This document shows positions 33,788-41,643 of a DNA stretch of 64,000 bases, piece after piece. Where the stretch lies: positions 930,001 to 994,000 of the forward strand of contig JADJWS010000001.1 of the NCBI GenBank assembly GCA_016716235.1, given 5' to 3'. Source of the DNA: Candidatus Defluviilinea gracilis (GTDB lineage: Bacteria > Chloroflexota > Anaerolineae > Anaerolineales > Villigracilaceae). A program made the translations under genes and the position numbers. The notes under the pieces were generated by a model. That model worked only from the letters and a program-made list of their open reading frames with translations. It did not search any database and was not told where the DNA came from. How positions within the stretch are numbered: position 1 is the first letter of the stretch; every line of letters starts with the position of its first letter.

Positions 33788-33819
33788 ACGAACCCTTAGA
33801 GGGAAGGATGGGTTCGTGT
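33788..33819. terminator. Hairpin between LDT-3 and LDT-4
   Basis: ACGAACCC (33788) pairs with GGGTTCGT (33812). On the minus strand it lies between the LDT-4 stop and the LDT-3 start, so it may attenuate read-through. Confidence 0.5.
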
Positions 33820-33874
33820 AGGACGATTTTACCCTTTTATATGGGCAAAAACCATCTGAATTTCATGCGGTTTG

Positions 33875-34585
33875 TTACCACTGAATTTCAACCGTGTCGC
33901 CTATTTCAGCCCAATCGTAGAGCAACTTCGATTCATACGTGCCCAACACCACACAGCCATAGGAAACGGGTCTGCCGAGAAAGCCTTCCCACAACGTTGC
34001 GCCGTTGGGCAGGATCGGCAAGGCATGGATTCCATTTTCCAGCCCGCCCGCCCAGTAAATGCCGAGCCAGTTGGGCATCCAGATATCCCACGTGGCGCCG
34101 TAGGCATTATCGAATTTGCTTTGCACGGCAAAGACGCCGACGCGCGTGGCGTTGTTGATGCCGGTGGAGGCGACAAAGCTGTAGATCAGCGCGTCGTTTT
34201 CGTAGACGTACATGTGCTGGTCGGAAATATCCACCAGGATGTATTTCGATCCCACGTACACCGGCGCGGGCGGCGGATCGGCTTCGATCTGTTGCGCCTG
34301 TTCGAGCGCCACGGTGATTTCGTTAACGATTTCCATGGCGAGCACGGCGGGTGTTTCAGTGGCTGGGAGAATTTGAGTCGGCGTTTCGGTGGGGAGGATG
34401 AACGGCGTATACGTGGGTTTGGCGATCTCCACCCGCGCCCACAGATCTTCCTGCGTGACGGCGGGGGTGGGAGCGTTGAGGAACGCATCCGCTGGCGAGG
34501 GGGTGAAGAAGAAGTACGCGAGAGAAATGCCGACGAGGGGCAGAATCAGCAGTACTGGGAGAAAGAGCCGTCTGTTTTTTGTCAT
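33875..34585 (-). CDS. Membrane-anchored L,D-transpeptidase, short form (LDT-4)
   Basis: 236 residues. One N-terminal membrane helix (LFLPVLLILPLVGISLAYFF), a T/P-rich linker (PTETPTQILPATETPAVLAM), then a compact YkuD domain starting YILVDISDQHMYVYENDALI. The active site reads LGRPVSYGCVVLG, with Tyr replacing the usual His before GC as in sortase-like YkuD variants; upstream GGLENGIHALP supplies the conserved His. Its ATG overlaps the amidase stop by 4 bases, so the two are coupled. Confidence 0.9.
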   Translation of the reverse strand: MTKNRRLFLPVLLILPLVGISLAYFFFTPSPADAFLNAPTPAVTQEDLWARVEIAKPTYTPFILPTETPTQILPATETPAVLAMEIVNEITVALEQAQQIEADPPPAPVYVGSKYILVDISDQHMYVYENDALIYSFVASTGINNATRVGVFAVQSKFDNAYGATWDIWMPNWLGIYWAGGLENGIHALPILPNGATLWEGFLGRPVSYGCVVLGTYESKLLYDWAEIGDTVEIQW

Positions 34586-35343
34586 GGGTTCAAGTTGGGG
34601 ATCGGAGTCGGTTCGATATTCTCGTTATTCGTGAAGCACAAAATCCCATCCACCACGCCAGTAGCGACGCGGTTGGTTTCTTTGGTGAGGATTTCGCGGT
34701 CCAGGTTGAGGAAGCCGGTCTCGATGATTGCCGCGACGGTGCTGGGGTCGATCTCGCGGAAAGAGTGGTATTCGCGCATGTCGGCGGTGATGCTCCCAGC
34801 GTGGAAGTCGAGCCCGGTAATTTTTTGGTAGCGGTCCACCAGGCAGGCGGTGAGGCGGTTGGCGCGGTTGATATCGTTGGTGTTGAGCGCGGCGGCAACT
34901 TTGAATCCGCTCGCCTGGTCGTTGATGTATTCGCACGAATCGTTATGGATGGATACGATAGCGAGGGCGCGATAGCCGTTCAGGCGCGTGTCGTATTCGT
35001 TCAGAAGATCGACCACATAGCCCGCCCCTTGCAGTTGCTGTTGGACGATGGCGGCAATATCGAGGTTGACTTCCCCTTCGGTGAGGGTGACACTGCCGTT
35101 GCCGTCTACGCACACGGCGCCGGAGTCGTTGCCCAGGTGGCCGGCGACGATTCCGATCCTCAATTGCGGCTGTGTCGTCGAGACCTCATCCGGCGCGCGC
35201 GGGGTGAGGAGCAGGCTCAGGCGTTCGTAGAAGTTTCCATTGGCGAGTCCTTGCGAGGGGAGGGCGGTGAACAGGGCGGCAAGCAGGATGGCAACGCCAA
35301 GCGTGGTGGAAATGGCGCGTAACGGGCGCGGGCTGGTGGGCAT
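34582..35343 (-). CDS. N-acetylmuramoyl-L-alanine amidase (Amidase_3 type)
   Basis: 253 residues with an N-terminal signal/anchor helix (TTLGVAILLAALFTALPSQG). The zinc amidase fold shows the first ligand in IGIVAGHLGNDSG, the Glu of LTEGEVNLDIAAIVQQQL, a second His in ALAIVSIHNDSCEYIN and the catalytic Glu in AAIIETGFLNLDRE. It hydrolyses the bond between muramic acid and the stem peptide. It is first in the run amidase, LDT-4, LDT-3, LDT-2, LDT-1, all on the minus strand, and is translationally coupled to LDT-4. Confidence 0.88.
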   Translation of the reverse strand: MPTSPRPLRAISTTLGVAILLAALFTALPSQGLANGNFYERLSLLLTPRAPDEVSTTQPQLRIGIVAGHLGNDSGAVCVDGNGSVTLTEGEVNLDIAAIVQQQLQGAGYVVDLLNEYDTRLNGYRALAIVSIHNDSCEYINDQASGFKVAAALNTNDINRANRLTACLVDRYQKITGLDFHAGSITADMREYHSFREIDPSTVAAIIETGFLNLDREILTKETNRVATGVVDGILCFTNNENIEPTPIPNLNP

Positions 35344-35882
35344 AACGGGGTAATGGTAACTGTGATGATGGGGTTGTGCAAGAGGCGCGCCTTCGCTCGC
35401 AATGGTTTCTCAAGAAAACGCCCGGTTTGATTACCTTACCCTTTCAAAATCGGGACGCAGATTCACGTTGAAAACGCGGATTTTTCTTTCTTTCAGATCA
35501 GCGAAATCAGCGTTTTCTGCGTCCAAAAAGGATTGTGTAAGGCGATCAGGCGCCCGGCGCATTTCAGCACGCGGAGTTCACGGATGAAACGGATTTTTTC
35601 GTTTGTTACGGAAGAATCCGCGCAACTTGCGTGGGCTGCGCGCGAAAGAGATTTTTTGCTCTCGAATCCGCGAGTCTCCCGTAGTTAACGGGAAAGAGCC
35701 TCACCACAAAGGGCGCCAAGGGGAAAAAAGAGTTTGAATTCCTTGCGTTCTTCCTTTGTGACCGTCGTGTCCTTTGTGTTTGAACAAAGAATTCCCGTTA
35801 AAAACGGTAGAACCGAATCTGTTTATGCCTCCACGTCTTGAAATCAAGTATCATCAACAAAATTCAACCCAAAGGAAAACTC
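35344..35882. other. Non-coding gap with hairpin repeats
   Basis: No gene is supported. Bases 35451-35528 form an imperfect hairpin with arms GGGACGCAGATTCACGTTGA and AATCAGCGTTTTCTGCGTCC, related to those at 45658 and 49094. A degraded version continues to about 35690 (CGCGGAGTTCACGGATGAAA). Bases 35702-35785 are an ACCACAAAGG-type hairpin. The rest is unremarkable. Confidence 0.7.
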
Positions 35883-36317
35883 ATGGACTCGATCCTCTTT
35901 ATCATCCTCATCGGCCTCGCGGGCGGACTTGCCATCGGACTGCAAAGCCCAATGGCAAGCATGATCACGCAACGGCTGGGAATCTTTGAAAGCGTGTTCA
36001 TCGTGCATCTCGGCGGAGCGGTCATCGCATTGATCCCCATGTTGATTCTTGGAAGCAAAATGAGTCAATGGCGAAATGTGCCGTGGTACACACTGGGCGC
36101 GGGGTTCTTCGGGTTGGGAGTGATCGCCGCGATCAGTTTTATGATTCCGCGGATCGGCGTTGCGCCTGCCCTCATTATTTTGCTGGCGGGTCAATTGGTG
36201 ATGGGCGCGGTTCTCGATCACTTCGGCTGGCTCGGCTTGGCGCCCCGTCCGCTGGATGCGGCGCGGGTGTTGGGGTTGGCGGTCGTGCTTGCGGGCGTCT
36301 GGCTGACGGTGAAATAA
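35883..36317 (+). CDS. YdcZ/DUF606-type DMT family transporter
   Basis: 144 residues with five predicted membrane helices. It starts MDSILFIILIGLAGGLAIGL, has VFIVHLGGAVIALIPMLILG at the second helix and ends RVLGLAVVLAGVWLTVK. This is the half-size DMT (YdcZ/EamA-like) pattern; half-size proteins work as dimers. The substrate is unknown. AAGGA precedes the ATG at 35883. polX follows after 33 bp, with its own TATAAT box. Confidence 0.82.
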   Translation: MDSILFIILIGLAGGLAIGLQSPMASMITQRLGIFESVFIVHLGGAVIALIPMLILGSKMSQWRNVPWYTLGAGFFGLGVIAAISFMIPRIGVAPALIILLAGQLVMGAVLDHFGWLGLAPRPLDAARVLGLAVVLAGVWLTVK

Positions 36318-36327
36318 TGTTCGGTCG

Positions 36328-36333
36328 TATAAT
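36328..36333 (+). promoter_or_regulatory. TATAAT box upstream of polX
   Basis: TATAAT sits 17 bases before the ATG at 36351 with a GAGAGG ribosome site between. The -35 region is poor. Confidence 0.45.
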
Positions 36334-36350
36334 CTCAAACGAGAGGTCCC

Positions 36351-38075
36351 ATGAACAACAAACAACTTGCCGACACGTTCACGCTCATCGCCAACCTGCT
36401 CGAGATCAAGGGCGAGATCATTTACAAAACGCTCGCGTATCGCAAAGCGGCTGAAAGTTTGATCAGCCTGCCGCGCGAGGCGAGCGAATTTTGGAAAGAG
36501 GGCAAACTGCTCGAGATCCCCGGCGTGGGCAAAGCCATCGCGGAAAAAATTGACGAGTTGTTGAACACGGGCAAACTCGAGTTTCTCGAAAAAACAAAAA
36601 AGGAAGTTCCCGAAGAACTCGCCGCGTGGCTGGCTGTCCCGTCGCTGGGACCAAAAAAGATCGCGATGATTTGGAAGACGTTGGGAATCACATCTCTCGC
36701 GCAACTGGAAGCCGCCGCGAAAGACGGCAAACTGCGCGACCTCCCCAACATGGGCGCAAAATCAGAGACTGCCATCCTCGAAGGGCTGGCATCGTTGGCG
36801 CGGCGCACGGGACGAATCTCCATCGGGCGCGCGCTTCCGCTGGCGAACGAGATCATCGCCGCGCTCAAAAAGGTGAAGGGAGTCGTCGCCGCCGAACCCG
36901 CTGGAAGTCTGCGAAGGATGCGTTCGACAGTTGGCGATCTCGATATCCTCGTCGCGGCGAAAGATTCCGCGGCGGTGATGGATGCGTTCGTCAAACTTCC
37001 GCGCGTGACGCGGGTGTTGGGCAAAGGTGAATTCAAATCGAGCATCGAGTTCACCGACGGAGTCCGCGCGCAGGTGTGGGTGCATCCGCCCAACGAATTT
37101 GGAACCGCGCTTCAATACGCAACAGGCTCGAAAGATCACAACGTGTTGTTGCGCCAACTCGCGCTCGATAAAGGATTGTCACTTTCGGATCATTCATTCA
37201 AAAAAGTTAAAGGTGGAAAAGAAATTTTCTGTTCAACTGAAGAGGAAGTGTATAAAACGTTGGGCTTGCAATGGATTCCGCCCGAACTGCGCGAGGGACG
37301 CGATGAGGTCGCGCTGGCGAAAGCAAACAAACTTCCGAAGTTGATCGAAGTGAAAGACATCAAAACCAACTTGCACATGCACTCCACGTACAGCGACGGA
37401 AAGTTATCCATGCTCGATATGGCGAAAGCCGCCATCAAGCGCGGGCTGAAAGTGATCGTGTTCTCCGATCATTCAGTGAGCCTCGGCGTTGCGAATGGAC
37501 TCTCAATTGAACGACACAAACAGCAAGCCGCTGAAATTAAAAAGATTCAAAAGCAACTCGGCGACAAGATTACGATCCTGCATTCGAGCGAAGTGGAGAT
37601 CAAAGCGGATGGCTCGCTGGATTATCCCGACGACTTCCTCGCTTCTCTCGACCTTGTGGTTGCCTCGCTCCATTCGAGTCTGCGCCAGCCTCGAGAAAAG
37701 ATCACCGAGCGATTGCTCAAAGCCGTGAACAACCCGCACGTAGACATCATCGGTCACCCGACGGGACGCGAGATCCCCGACCGCGAAGGCGCGGATTTGG
37801 ATATGGAAGTGATCCTGCAAGCCGCGGCGAAATCGGGCGTAGCGATGGAAATCAGCGCCAGTCCCTACCGCCTCGACCTCGACGATCCGCACGCCCGCCG
37901 CGCCCGTGAGTTGGGCGTGCTCCTCAGCATCAACACCGACGCCCACTCCGAAGAGGACTTGGACATGCTCCACTACGGAGTCGCAATTGCGAGACGCGCA
38001 GGCGTGTTGAAAGAGGACGTGATCAACTGCTGGTCTACGGAGAAGTTGTTGAAGTGGTTGAAGGGTAGAAAGTAG
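36351..38075 (+). CDS. polX: PolX-family protein (DNA polymerase beta-like plus PHP domain) with altered palm
   Basis: 574 residues, the usual length. Order: 8-kDa/HhH region (1-90; LLEIPGVGKAIAEKIDELLN), second HhH, palm (about 160-300), thumb (KDHNVLLRQLALDKGLSLSD) and a C-terminal PHP phosphoesterase (335-574; NLHMHSTYSDGKLSMLDMAK, FSDHS, SSEVEIKADGSLDYPDD, IGHPTGREI, NTDAH). Palm aspartates D196 and D198 are present in GDLDILVAA, but the position of the third Asp (usually VDLRV) is Gln241 in VRAQVWVHPP. The PHP metal residues look intact. It may have lost polymerase activity and work as a 3'-5' exonuclease or AP-site enzyme in base-excision repair. Confidence 0.93.
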   Translation: MNNKQLADTFTLIANLLEIKGEIIYKTLAYRKAAESLISLPREASEFWKEGKLLEIPGVGKAIAEKIDELLNTGKLEFLEKTKKEVPEELAAWLAVPSLGPKKIAMIWKTLGITSLAQLEAAAKDGKLRDLPNMGAKSETAILEGLASLARRTGRISIGRALPLANEIIAALKKVKGVVAAEPAGSLRRMRSTVGDLDILVAAKDSAAVMDAFVKLPRVTRVLGKGEFKSSIEFTDGVRAQVWVHPPNEFGTALQYATGSKDHNVLLRQLALDKGLSLSDHSFKKVKGGKEIFCSTEEEVYKTLGLQWIPPELREGRDEVALAKANKLPKLIEVKDIKTNLHMHSTYSDGKLSMLDMAKAAIKRGLKVIVFSDHSVSLGVANGLSIERHKQQAAEIKKIQKQLGDKITILHSSEVEIKADGSLDYPDDFLASLDLVVASLHSSLRQPREKITERLLKAVNNPHVDIIGHPTGREIPDREGADLDMEVILQAAAKSGVAMEISASPYRLDLDDPHARRARELGVLLSINTDAHSEEDLDMLHYGVAIARRAGVLKEDVINCWSTEKLLKWLKGRK

Positions 38076-38109
38076 AAAGTGGTACGTAGAAAGTGGAAAA
38101 GGTAAAGTT

Positions 38110-38325
38110 ATGGATAATCCACAATACAAACGCACCGTCATCATCATCGCCAGCGGATTTGATTTGATCCTAAGCGCAATCGTCCTCCTCATTTACTTCG
38201 GTCTATTTCCCGTTGACATTTCAGGCTGGGGCATTCCGCGCTGGGTGATCGGCTTGGTCGGAGGGGTGTGGTTCGCGGGGTCGCTCGCGGTGTTGGTGTA
38301 TCAATTGACGAAAACCGAAGAATAA
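38110..38325 (+). CDS. Small two-helix membrane protein
   Basis: 71 residues with two hydrophobic helices (VIIIASGFDLILSAIVLLIY and WVIGLVGGVWFAGSLAVLVY). The composition and a plausible start suggest a real gene, but there is no recognisable family. A hairpin of the GACCTCACAGG family follows its stop by 4 bases. Confidence 0.6.
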   Translation: MDNPQYKRTVIIIASGFDLILSAIVLLIYFGLFPVDISGWGIPRWVIGLVGGVWFAGSLAVLVYQLTKTEE

Positions 38326-38329
38326 AATT

Positions 38330-38362
38330 AGACCTCACAGGTTTTAAAAACCTGTGAGGTCT
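38330..38362. terminator. GACCTCACAGG-family hairpin
   Basis: AGACCTCACAGGTTTT pairs with AAACCTGTGAGGTCT. The same palindrome recurs at 57444-57476 and 63758-63790, so it is a dispersed repeat that can act as a terminator. Confidence 0.75.
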
Positions 38363-38374
38363 GTTGAAAAAAAT

Positions 38375-38842
38375 ATGACCGCCCTCAAATCCATCCTCTT
38401 CTTCATCCTCGCGCCCGGCACAGTGGCGGGATTCGTTCCGCTGGTGTTGTTGCGAACAGGCTCGCAAGTCCAGACGGGATTTCTCGCCTATCTTGCTTTT
38501 CCGCTTTGGCTCGTCGGAATCGGGATGCTGGTCTAGTGCTTCTGGGACTTTGTACAAAAAGGGAAAGGCACTCCCGCGCCCATCGAGCCGCCGAAAGAAC
38601 TGGTCGTTTCGGGCTTGTACAACCACGTCCGCAACCCGATGTATGTGGGGGTATTTCTCATTAATGCGGGACACTTTCTGTGGTTTGGATATTGGAGTTT
38701 GCTAATTTATTTGTTCGTATATTTTTTTATTCAGCATTTATTTGTTGTTCTTTATGAAGAGCCCGCCTTGCGGAATCAATTCAGCGCGGCGTATGAGGAG
38801 TATTGTCAACGCGTGCCGAGGTGGATTCCGCGGTTGAAATGA
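38375..38842 (+). pseudogene. ICMT-like membrane methyltransferase interrupted by an in-frame TAG
   Basis: One frame runs from the ATG at 38375 to the stop at 38840-38842 but contains TAG at 38534-38536. Before it come two membrane helices (LAPGTVAGFVPLVLLRTGSQ); after it FWDFVQKGKGTPAPIEPPKE, then LVVSGLYNHVRNPMYVGVFL and RNQFSAAYEEYCQRVPRWIP, the isoprenylcysteine carboxyl methyltransferase (ICMT/PEMT-like) core. No frameshift is needed, so a single substitution (for example from TGG) explains the break. The downstream paralogue starts on its stop codon (ATGA). It could be a sequencing error or a young pseudogene. Confidence 0.85.
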
Positions 38843-39384
38843 ACACCCTCAAAACCATCATCTACATGGGCTTCATGCACGGACTGTTCACGTTGTACAT
38901 TCCGTATCAACTCGCTTCGCGTGATACGCCGTTCGTTGACTTTGGTATAGTCCGTTACCTTGCTTTCCCGTTTTGGATTCTCGGCGGGCTGATCATCATC
39001 CGATGTTGCGTGGACATCATCCGCCGCGGGCGCGGCACACCCGCGTTCGTTGACCCGCCGAAGGAACTGGTCATTGCGGGGCTGTACCGCTACGTGCGGA
39101 ATCCGATTTACGTTGGGGCAATGTTATTTCAGGCGGGATACATACTTTGGTTTGGGTCAGCGTTGGCGCTTGTCTATGCCCTGTTCTTTTTTCTCGGATT
39201 CAACATTCTTATCTTCATCGTTGAAGAACCTGTCTTGCGGAATCAATTCGGCGCGGCGTATGAGGAGTATTGTCAGCGTGTGCCGAGGTGGATTCCGCGA
39301 TTTATTTCCTCTTCCACTCAGGCTCATAAAACGGAAGTTTCACCACCTTCGCAGGCGCGTGCTGACGGTGATGCTCCACCGTAA
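38839..39384 (+). CDS. ICMT-like integral membrane methyltransferase
   Basis: 181 residues, four membrane helices. The core matches the isoprenylcysteine/phospholipid methyltransferase family: GRGTPAFVDPPKELVIAGLY, RYVRNPIYVGAMLFQAGYIL and the conserved EEPVLRNQFGAAYEEYCQRV. Substrates in bacteria are mostly unknown. It is a tandem duplicate of the gene before it, near-identical over the last 60 nucleotides of shared sequence. The paralogue ends at WIPRLK, while this one reads on for about 27 residues (FISSSTQAHK onward) into DNA antisense to the gcvT-like gene, overlapping it convergently by 83 bp. Confidence 0.85.
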   Translation: MNTLKTIIYMGFMHGLFTLYIPYQLASRDTPFVDFGIVRYLAFPFWILGGLIIIRCCVDIIRRGRGTPAFVDPPKELVIAGLYRYVRNPIYVGAMLFQAGYILWFGSALALVYALFFFLGFNILIFIVEEPVLRNQFGAAYEEYCQRVPRWIPRFISSSTQAHKTEVSPPSQARADGDAPP

Positions 39385-40498
39385 TTTCCATCCGCACATC
39401 AGTACCGACTTCAAAATACGGCTTTTGCAAATGCGCCAAAGCGATGTATTTCTTCAACAGCGGCGACCATGTTGACGTGGATGCATATCCAACTTGCACG
39501 TTGCCAACCAAAATCGGCAAACTTCCGCGCACAGCCATGCCAGGGATTTGGGGCGGCAAGCCGACTCGCTTGAAGATGTTTTCCATCCCAACCCAATCCA
39601 CTTCCAAGCCGACCATTTTCCACAACGAGCCTTCGCGTTTTTCCTTTTCCAACGCGCGGCGACCGACAAAGTAGCCAGTCTTATCGAGCGCGACTGTCCA
39701 ATCGAGACCTAATTCAAACGGCGATGATTTTTGCGGCTCGATCCACGCGTGAGTTGTGGATGTGTAATCCACATCAAGCATGAACAAGCCTGCTTCGACT
39801 CGCGCCATGTCCATTGCTAAAATGCCGACGGGCGTGATGCCGTAGTCCGCGCCTGCCGACATGAGCGTATCCCAAATTTTGATGGCGTCTTTTGCAGGCA
39901 TCCAGATTTCATAACCGAGATCGCCTGTGTAGCCAGTTCTCGAAATGGTGACTTCGATTCCTTTGATTTTATTTTTCATCAAACGGAAATATTTCAACTC
40001 ATCCACAGATTTCTCAGCAACAAGATTCAACACCTTGCGCGTGTTTGGACCTTGGAAACTCAACGCGGCAATTTCATCCGTCACTTCGGTGATGGATACG
40101 TCCATGCCGACGGCATTCATGGATAACCAACGTACGTTTGGCTCTGCCGCAGTTAAACGGAAAGATGTTTCATCTAATCGAGAAACGGTTCCATCGTCAA
40201 TCATCTTGCCTTCTTCGTCGCACCAGCCCGTGTAAGCGACTTGTCCCACCTTCATTTTGTGGATGTCTCTTGTGGTGACGCGATGCAACAACGCCGCCGC
40301 ATCTTTTCCTTTGATGATGTATTTAATTAACGGCGAGACATCAATCAACGCCGCCGAGTTGCGGATCGCCCAATACTCGCGGTCGAGCACATGCTCATAC
40401 GAGCCTGCGGCGAAATATCCCGCCCACTTGCGCCAGTTCTGCGGCTGGCACAGCGCGGACGTTCTTTCGTGAAATGGTGTGGTTTTGAGATTGAACAT
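39302..40498 (-). CDS. GcvT-family aminomethyltransferase/demethylase
   Basis: 398 residues from the ATG at 40498. The GcvT fold is visible as WAGYFAAGSYEHVLDREYWA, AALIDVSPLIKYIIKGKDAA, GQVAYTGWCDEEGKMIDDGT, then ISRTGYTGDLGYEIWMPAKD and ILAMDMARVEAGLFMLDVDY. These are the folate-binding motifs of T-protein and related tetrahydrofolate-dependent demethylases. The divergent N-terminus (KTTPFHERTSAL) suggests a role other than canonical glycine cleavage, for example demethylation of another methylated amine or sulfonium. Its first 78 bp are duplicated at 41547-41624 on the far side of a small islet. Confidence 0.87.
   Translation of the reverse strand: MFNLKTTPFHERTSALCQPQNWRKWAGYFAAGSYEHVLDREYWAIRNSAALIDVSPLIKYIIKGKDAAALLHRVTTRDIHKMKVGQVAYTGWCDEEGKMIDDGTVSRLDETSFRLTAAEPNVRWLSMNAVGMDVSITEVTDEIAALSFQGPNTRKVLNLVAEKSVDELKYFRLMKNKIKGIEVTISRTGYTGDLGYEIWMPAKDAIKIWDTLMSAGADYGITPVGILAMDMARVEAGLFMLDVDYTSTTHAWIEPQKSSPFELGLDWTVALDKTGYFVGRRALEKEKREGSLWKMVGLEVDWVGMENIFKRVGLPPQIPGMAVRGSLPILVGNVQVGYASTSTWSPLLKKYIALAHLQKPYFEVGTDVRMEITVEHHRQHAPAKVVKLPFYEPEWKRK
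40421..40498 (-). repeat. Direct repeat (intact copy): 5' end of the gcvT-like gene
   Basis: These 78 bp match 41547-41624 with two visible substitutions. Together they bracket the wHTH/nucleotidyltransferase islet. Confidence 0.88.
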
Positions 40499-40618
40499 GT
40501 AGATTCCTTTTGACGATGGACGATAGACCATTGACCATGTGACACATCATCGTCCATTGTCTATGGTCAGTTTGCATACTCCGCCGGCGCGAAGAAGACC
40601 AACACCGTCAAGTCTTCC
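40499..40618. other. Gap with hairpin and a 16-codon gene tail
   Basis: Bases 40511-40566 form a hairpin of GACGATAGACCATTGACC-type repeats. On the minus strand, 40573-40618 reads EDLTVLVFFAPAEYAN then a stop, a plausible C-terminus of a lost gene that once preceded gcvT. It starts directly at the stop of the nucleotidyltransferase gene. Confidence 0.5.
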
Positions 40619-41149
40619 TTAGTTAAGTTTACGTTTGAAAATTTCATATTCCCTTTCTTTGCCTTCTGCTTTTGACCAACGTTTGATCTCTTGTAAATCC
40701 ACATTCTGGTCTTTTGCCACTAAAACTGCCTGTGCCAATCCTTGCTGATCATTCCAAAAATAAAAAGCGCATAACCTGTCTTTTACGCAGTCTGTCGGCG
40801 AGAGCGCCCGCAAGATTCCTGTTGCCAATTCAAATTCATTGACCTCTTTCACAGGCTCCTCGCCAACCGAAAGCGGCCCATCGGGAAACTCCACAAAGTA
40901 CTTTGTAGCGGGGTTGATAAAATAACGCCCTTTTTCTTCAAACCCGATACTTGCCATAACCGCTTTGATTTGGCTTCGTTTGGCAAAGCCTGTATTGATC
41001 AGGTCCAAGTCTTTTGAAACATATTTGTTGCCACTGTAAAATGAGACGGCGCTACCGCCTGAAAGAACAACAGTGATTCCTTCCGCTTGCAACGTGTCTT
41101 GAATAAATGCCGCCAACTCGCTCTGGCTCATCTTTCCGATACTTTTCAC
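40619..41149 (-). CDS. Nucleotidyltransferase-like protein (DUF6036/MNT type)
   Basis: 176 residues. The N-terminal motif VVLSGGSAVSFYSGNKYVSK is followed by DLDLIN, the GG[ST] and D-x-D signature of minimal nucleotidyltransferases (residues about 27-55). ALSPTDCVKDRLCAFYFWND continues as in DUF6036-type proteins. Relatives occur as part of toxin-antitoxin-like pairs. The ATG overlaps the stop of the upstream wHTH gene by 4 bases. It could be the toxin or the modifying antitoxin; sequence alone does not decide. Confidence 0.8.
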   Translation of the reverse strand: MKSIGKMSQSELAAFIQDTLQAEGITVVLSGGSAVSFYSGNKYVSKDLDLINTGFAKRSQIKAVMASIGFEEKGRYFINPATKYFVEFPDGPLSVGEEPVKEVNEFELATGILRALSPTDCVKDRLCAFYFWNDQQGLAQAVLVAKDQNVDLQEIKRWSKAEGKEREYEIFKRKLN

Positions 41150-41475
41150 AGACTTTTTCCTCTTGCCCTCGGTCTGCGCCTGTTCATGGTCAATTCTTCC
41201 TGTTCTTTTGCGGGATAAAACGACAATGCTTTTTCAAGCAATGCTTTCAACTCGGTCAAAAACGGGTAACGTGGATTGAACATATACGGACGCGTTCGCC
41301 CAACGGATCGGCTTACCAGCACGCCGCTTTTCTCGAACTTATCTAATTGCAGTTGAACGGATTTCAAGTCCGTTCCGTAAAAACTGGCGATCTCGCGGGC
41401 ATACCCTTCCTCGCGGCTCAGAATATAGACCAGCGCTCGTTCTGCATTTTTTGACCCAAGAAGCGATTCGATCAT
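41146..41475 (-). CDS. Winged-helix DNA-binding protein (ArsR/MarR-like)
   Basis: 109 residues. The wHTH runs from about 10 to 75: NAERALVYILSREEGYAREI, FYGTDLKSVQLQLDKFEKSG, then VLVSRSVGRTRPYMFNP as the wing. A C-terminal tail rich in basic residues (NRRRPRARGKSL) follows. First gene of a two-gene operon with the nucleotidyltransferase. The palindromic operators immediately upstream suggest autoregulation. The layout resembles AbiE-like or MNT-type modules. Confidence 0.85.
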   Translation of the reverse strand: MIESLLGSKNAERALVYILSREEGYAREIASFYGTDLKSVQLQLDKFEKSGVLVSRSVGRTRPYMFNPRYPFLTELKALLEKALSFYPAKEQEELTMNRRRPRARGKSL

Positions 41476-41488
41476 GTTAATTCCTCAA

Positions 41489-41529
41489 GACGGAGAATTG
41501 CCGTCAAATGACGGATATTTTCCGTCATT
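41489..41529. promoter_or_regulatory. Operator cluster upstream of the wHTH gene
   Basis: AATGACGGA (41507-41515) pairs perfectly with TCCGTCATT (41521-41529). A second smaller inverted repeat GACGG...CCGTC spans 41489-41505. All share the GACGG half-site, so one regulator probably binds both. Confidence 0.75.
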
Positions 41530-41546
41530 ATATCATCTCACGACCG

Positions 41547-41624
41547 CCCACTTGCGCCAGTTCTGCGGCTGGCACAGCGCGGATGTTCTTTCGTGAAATG
41601 GGGTGGTTTTGAGATTGAACATAG
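41547..41624 (-). pseudogene. Direct repeat (stub): first ~26 codons of the gcvT-like gene
   Basis: On the minus strand it reads MFNLKTTPFHERTSALCQPQ and continues NWRKWA, then diverges and stops. It matches 40421-40498 with two substitutions. The stub sits between DedA and the islet operators, so the islet was placed after the start of gcvT and the gene's 5' end was regenerated. Confidence 0.85.
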
Positions 41625-41643
41625 AGGTTCTCCGTCAAGATAT

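Noticed and set aside
38534..38536. Programmed read-through (pyrrolysine) at the TAG of the ICMT-like gene
   Set aside because: No pyrrolysine system is visible, the intact paralogue has a sense codon region here, and a single mutation or read error is simpler.
40619..41624. tRNA- or integrase-type genomic island
   Set aside because: No integrase, recombinase or tRNA is present and the segment is only about 1.1 kb, so the bounding repeat is described as a gene-end duplication.
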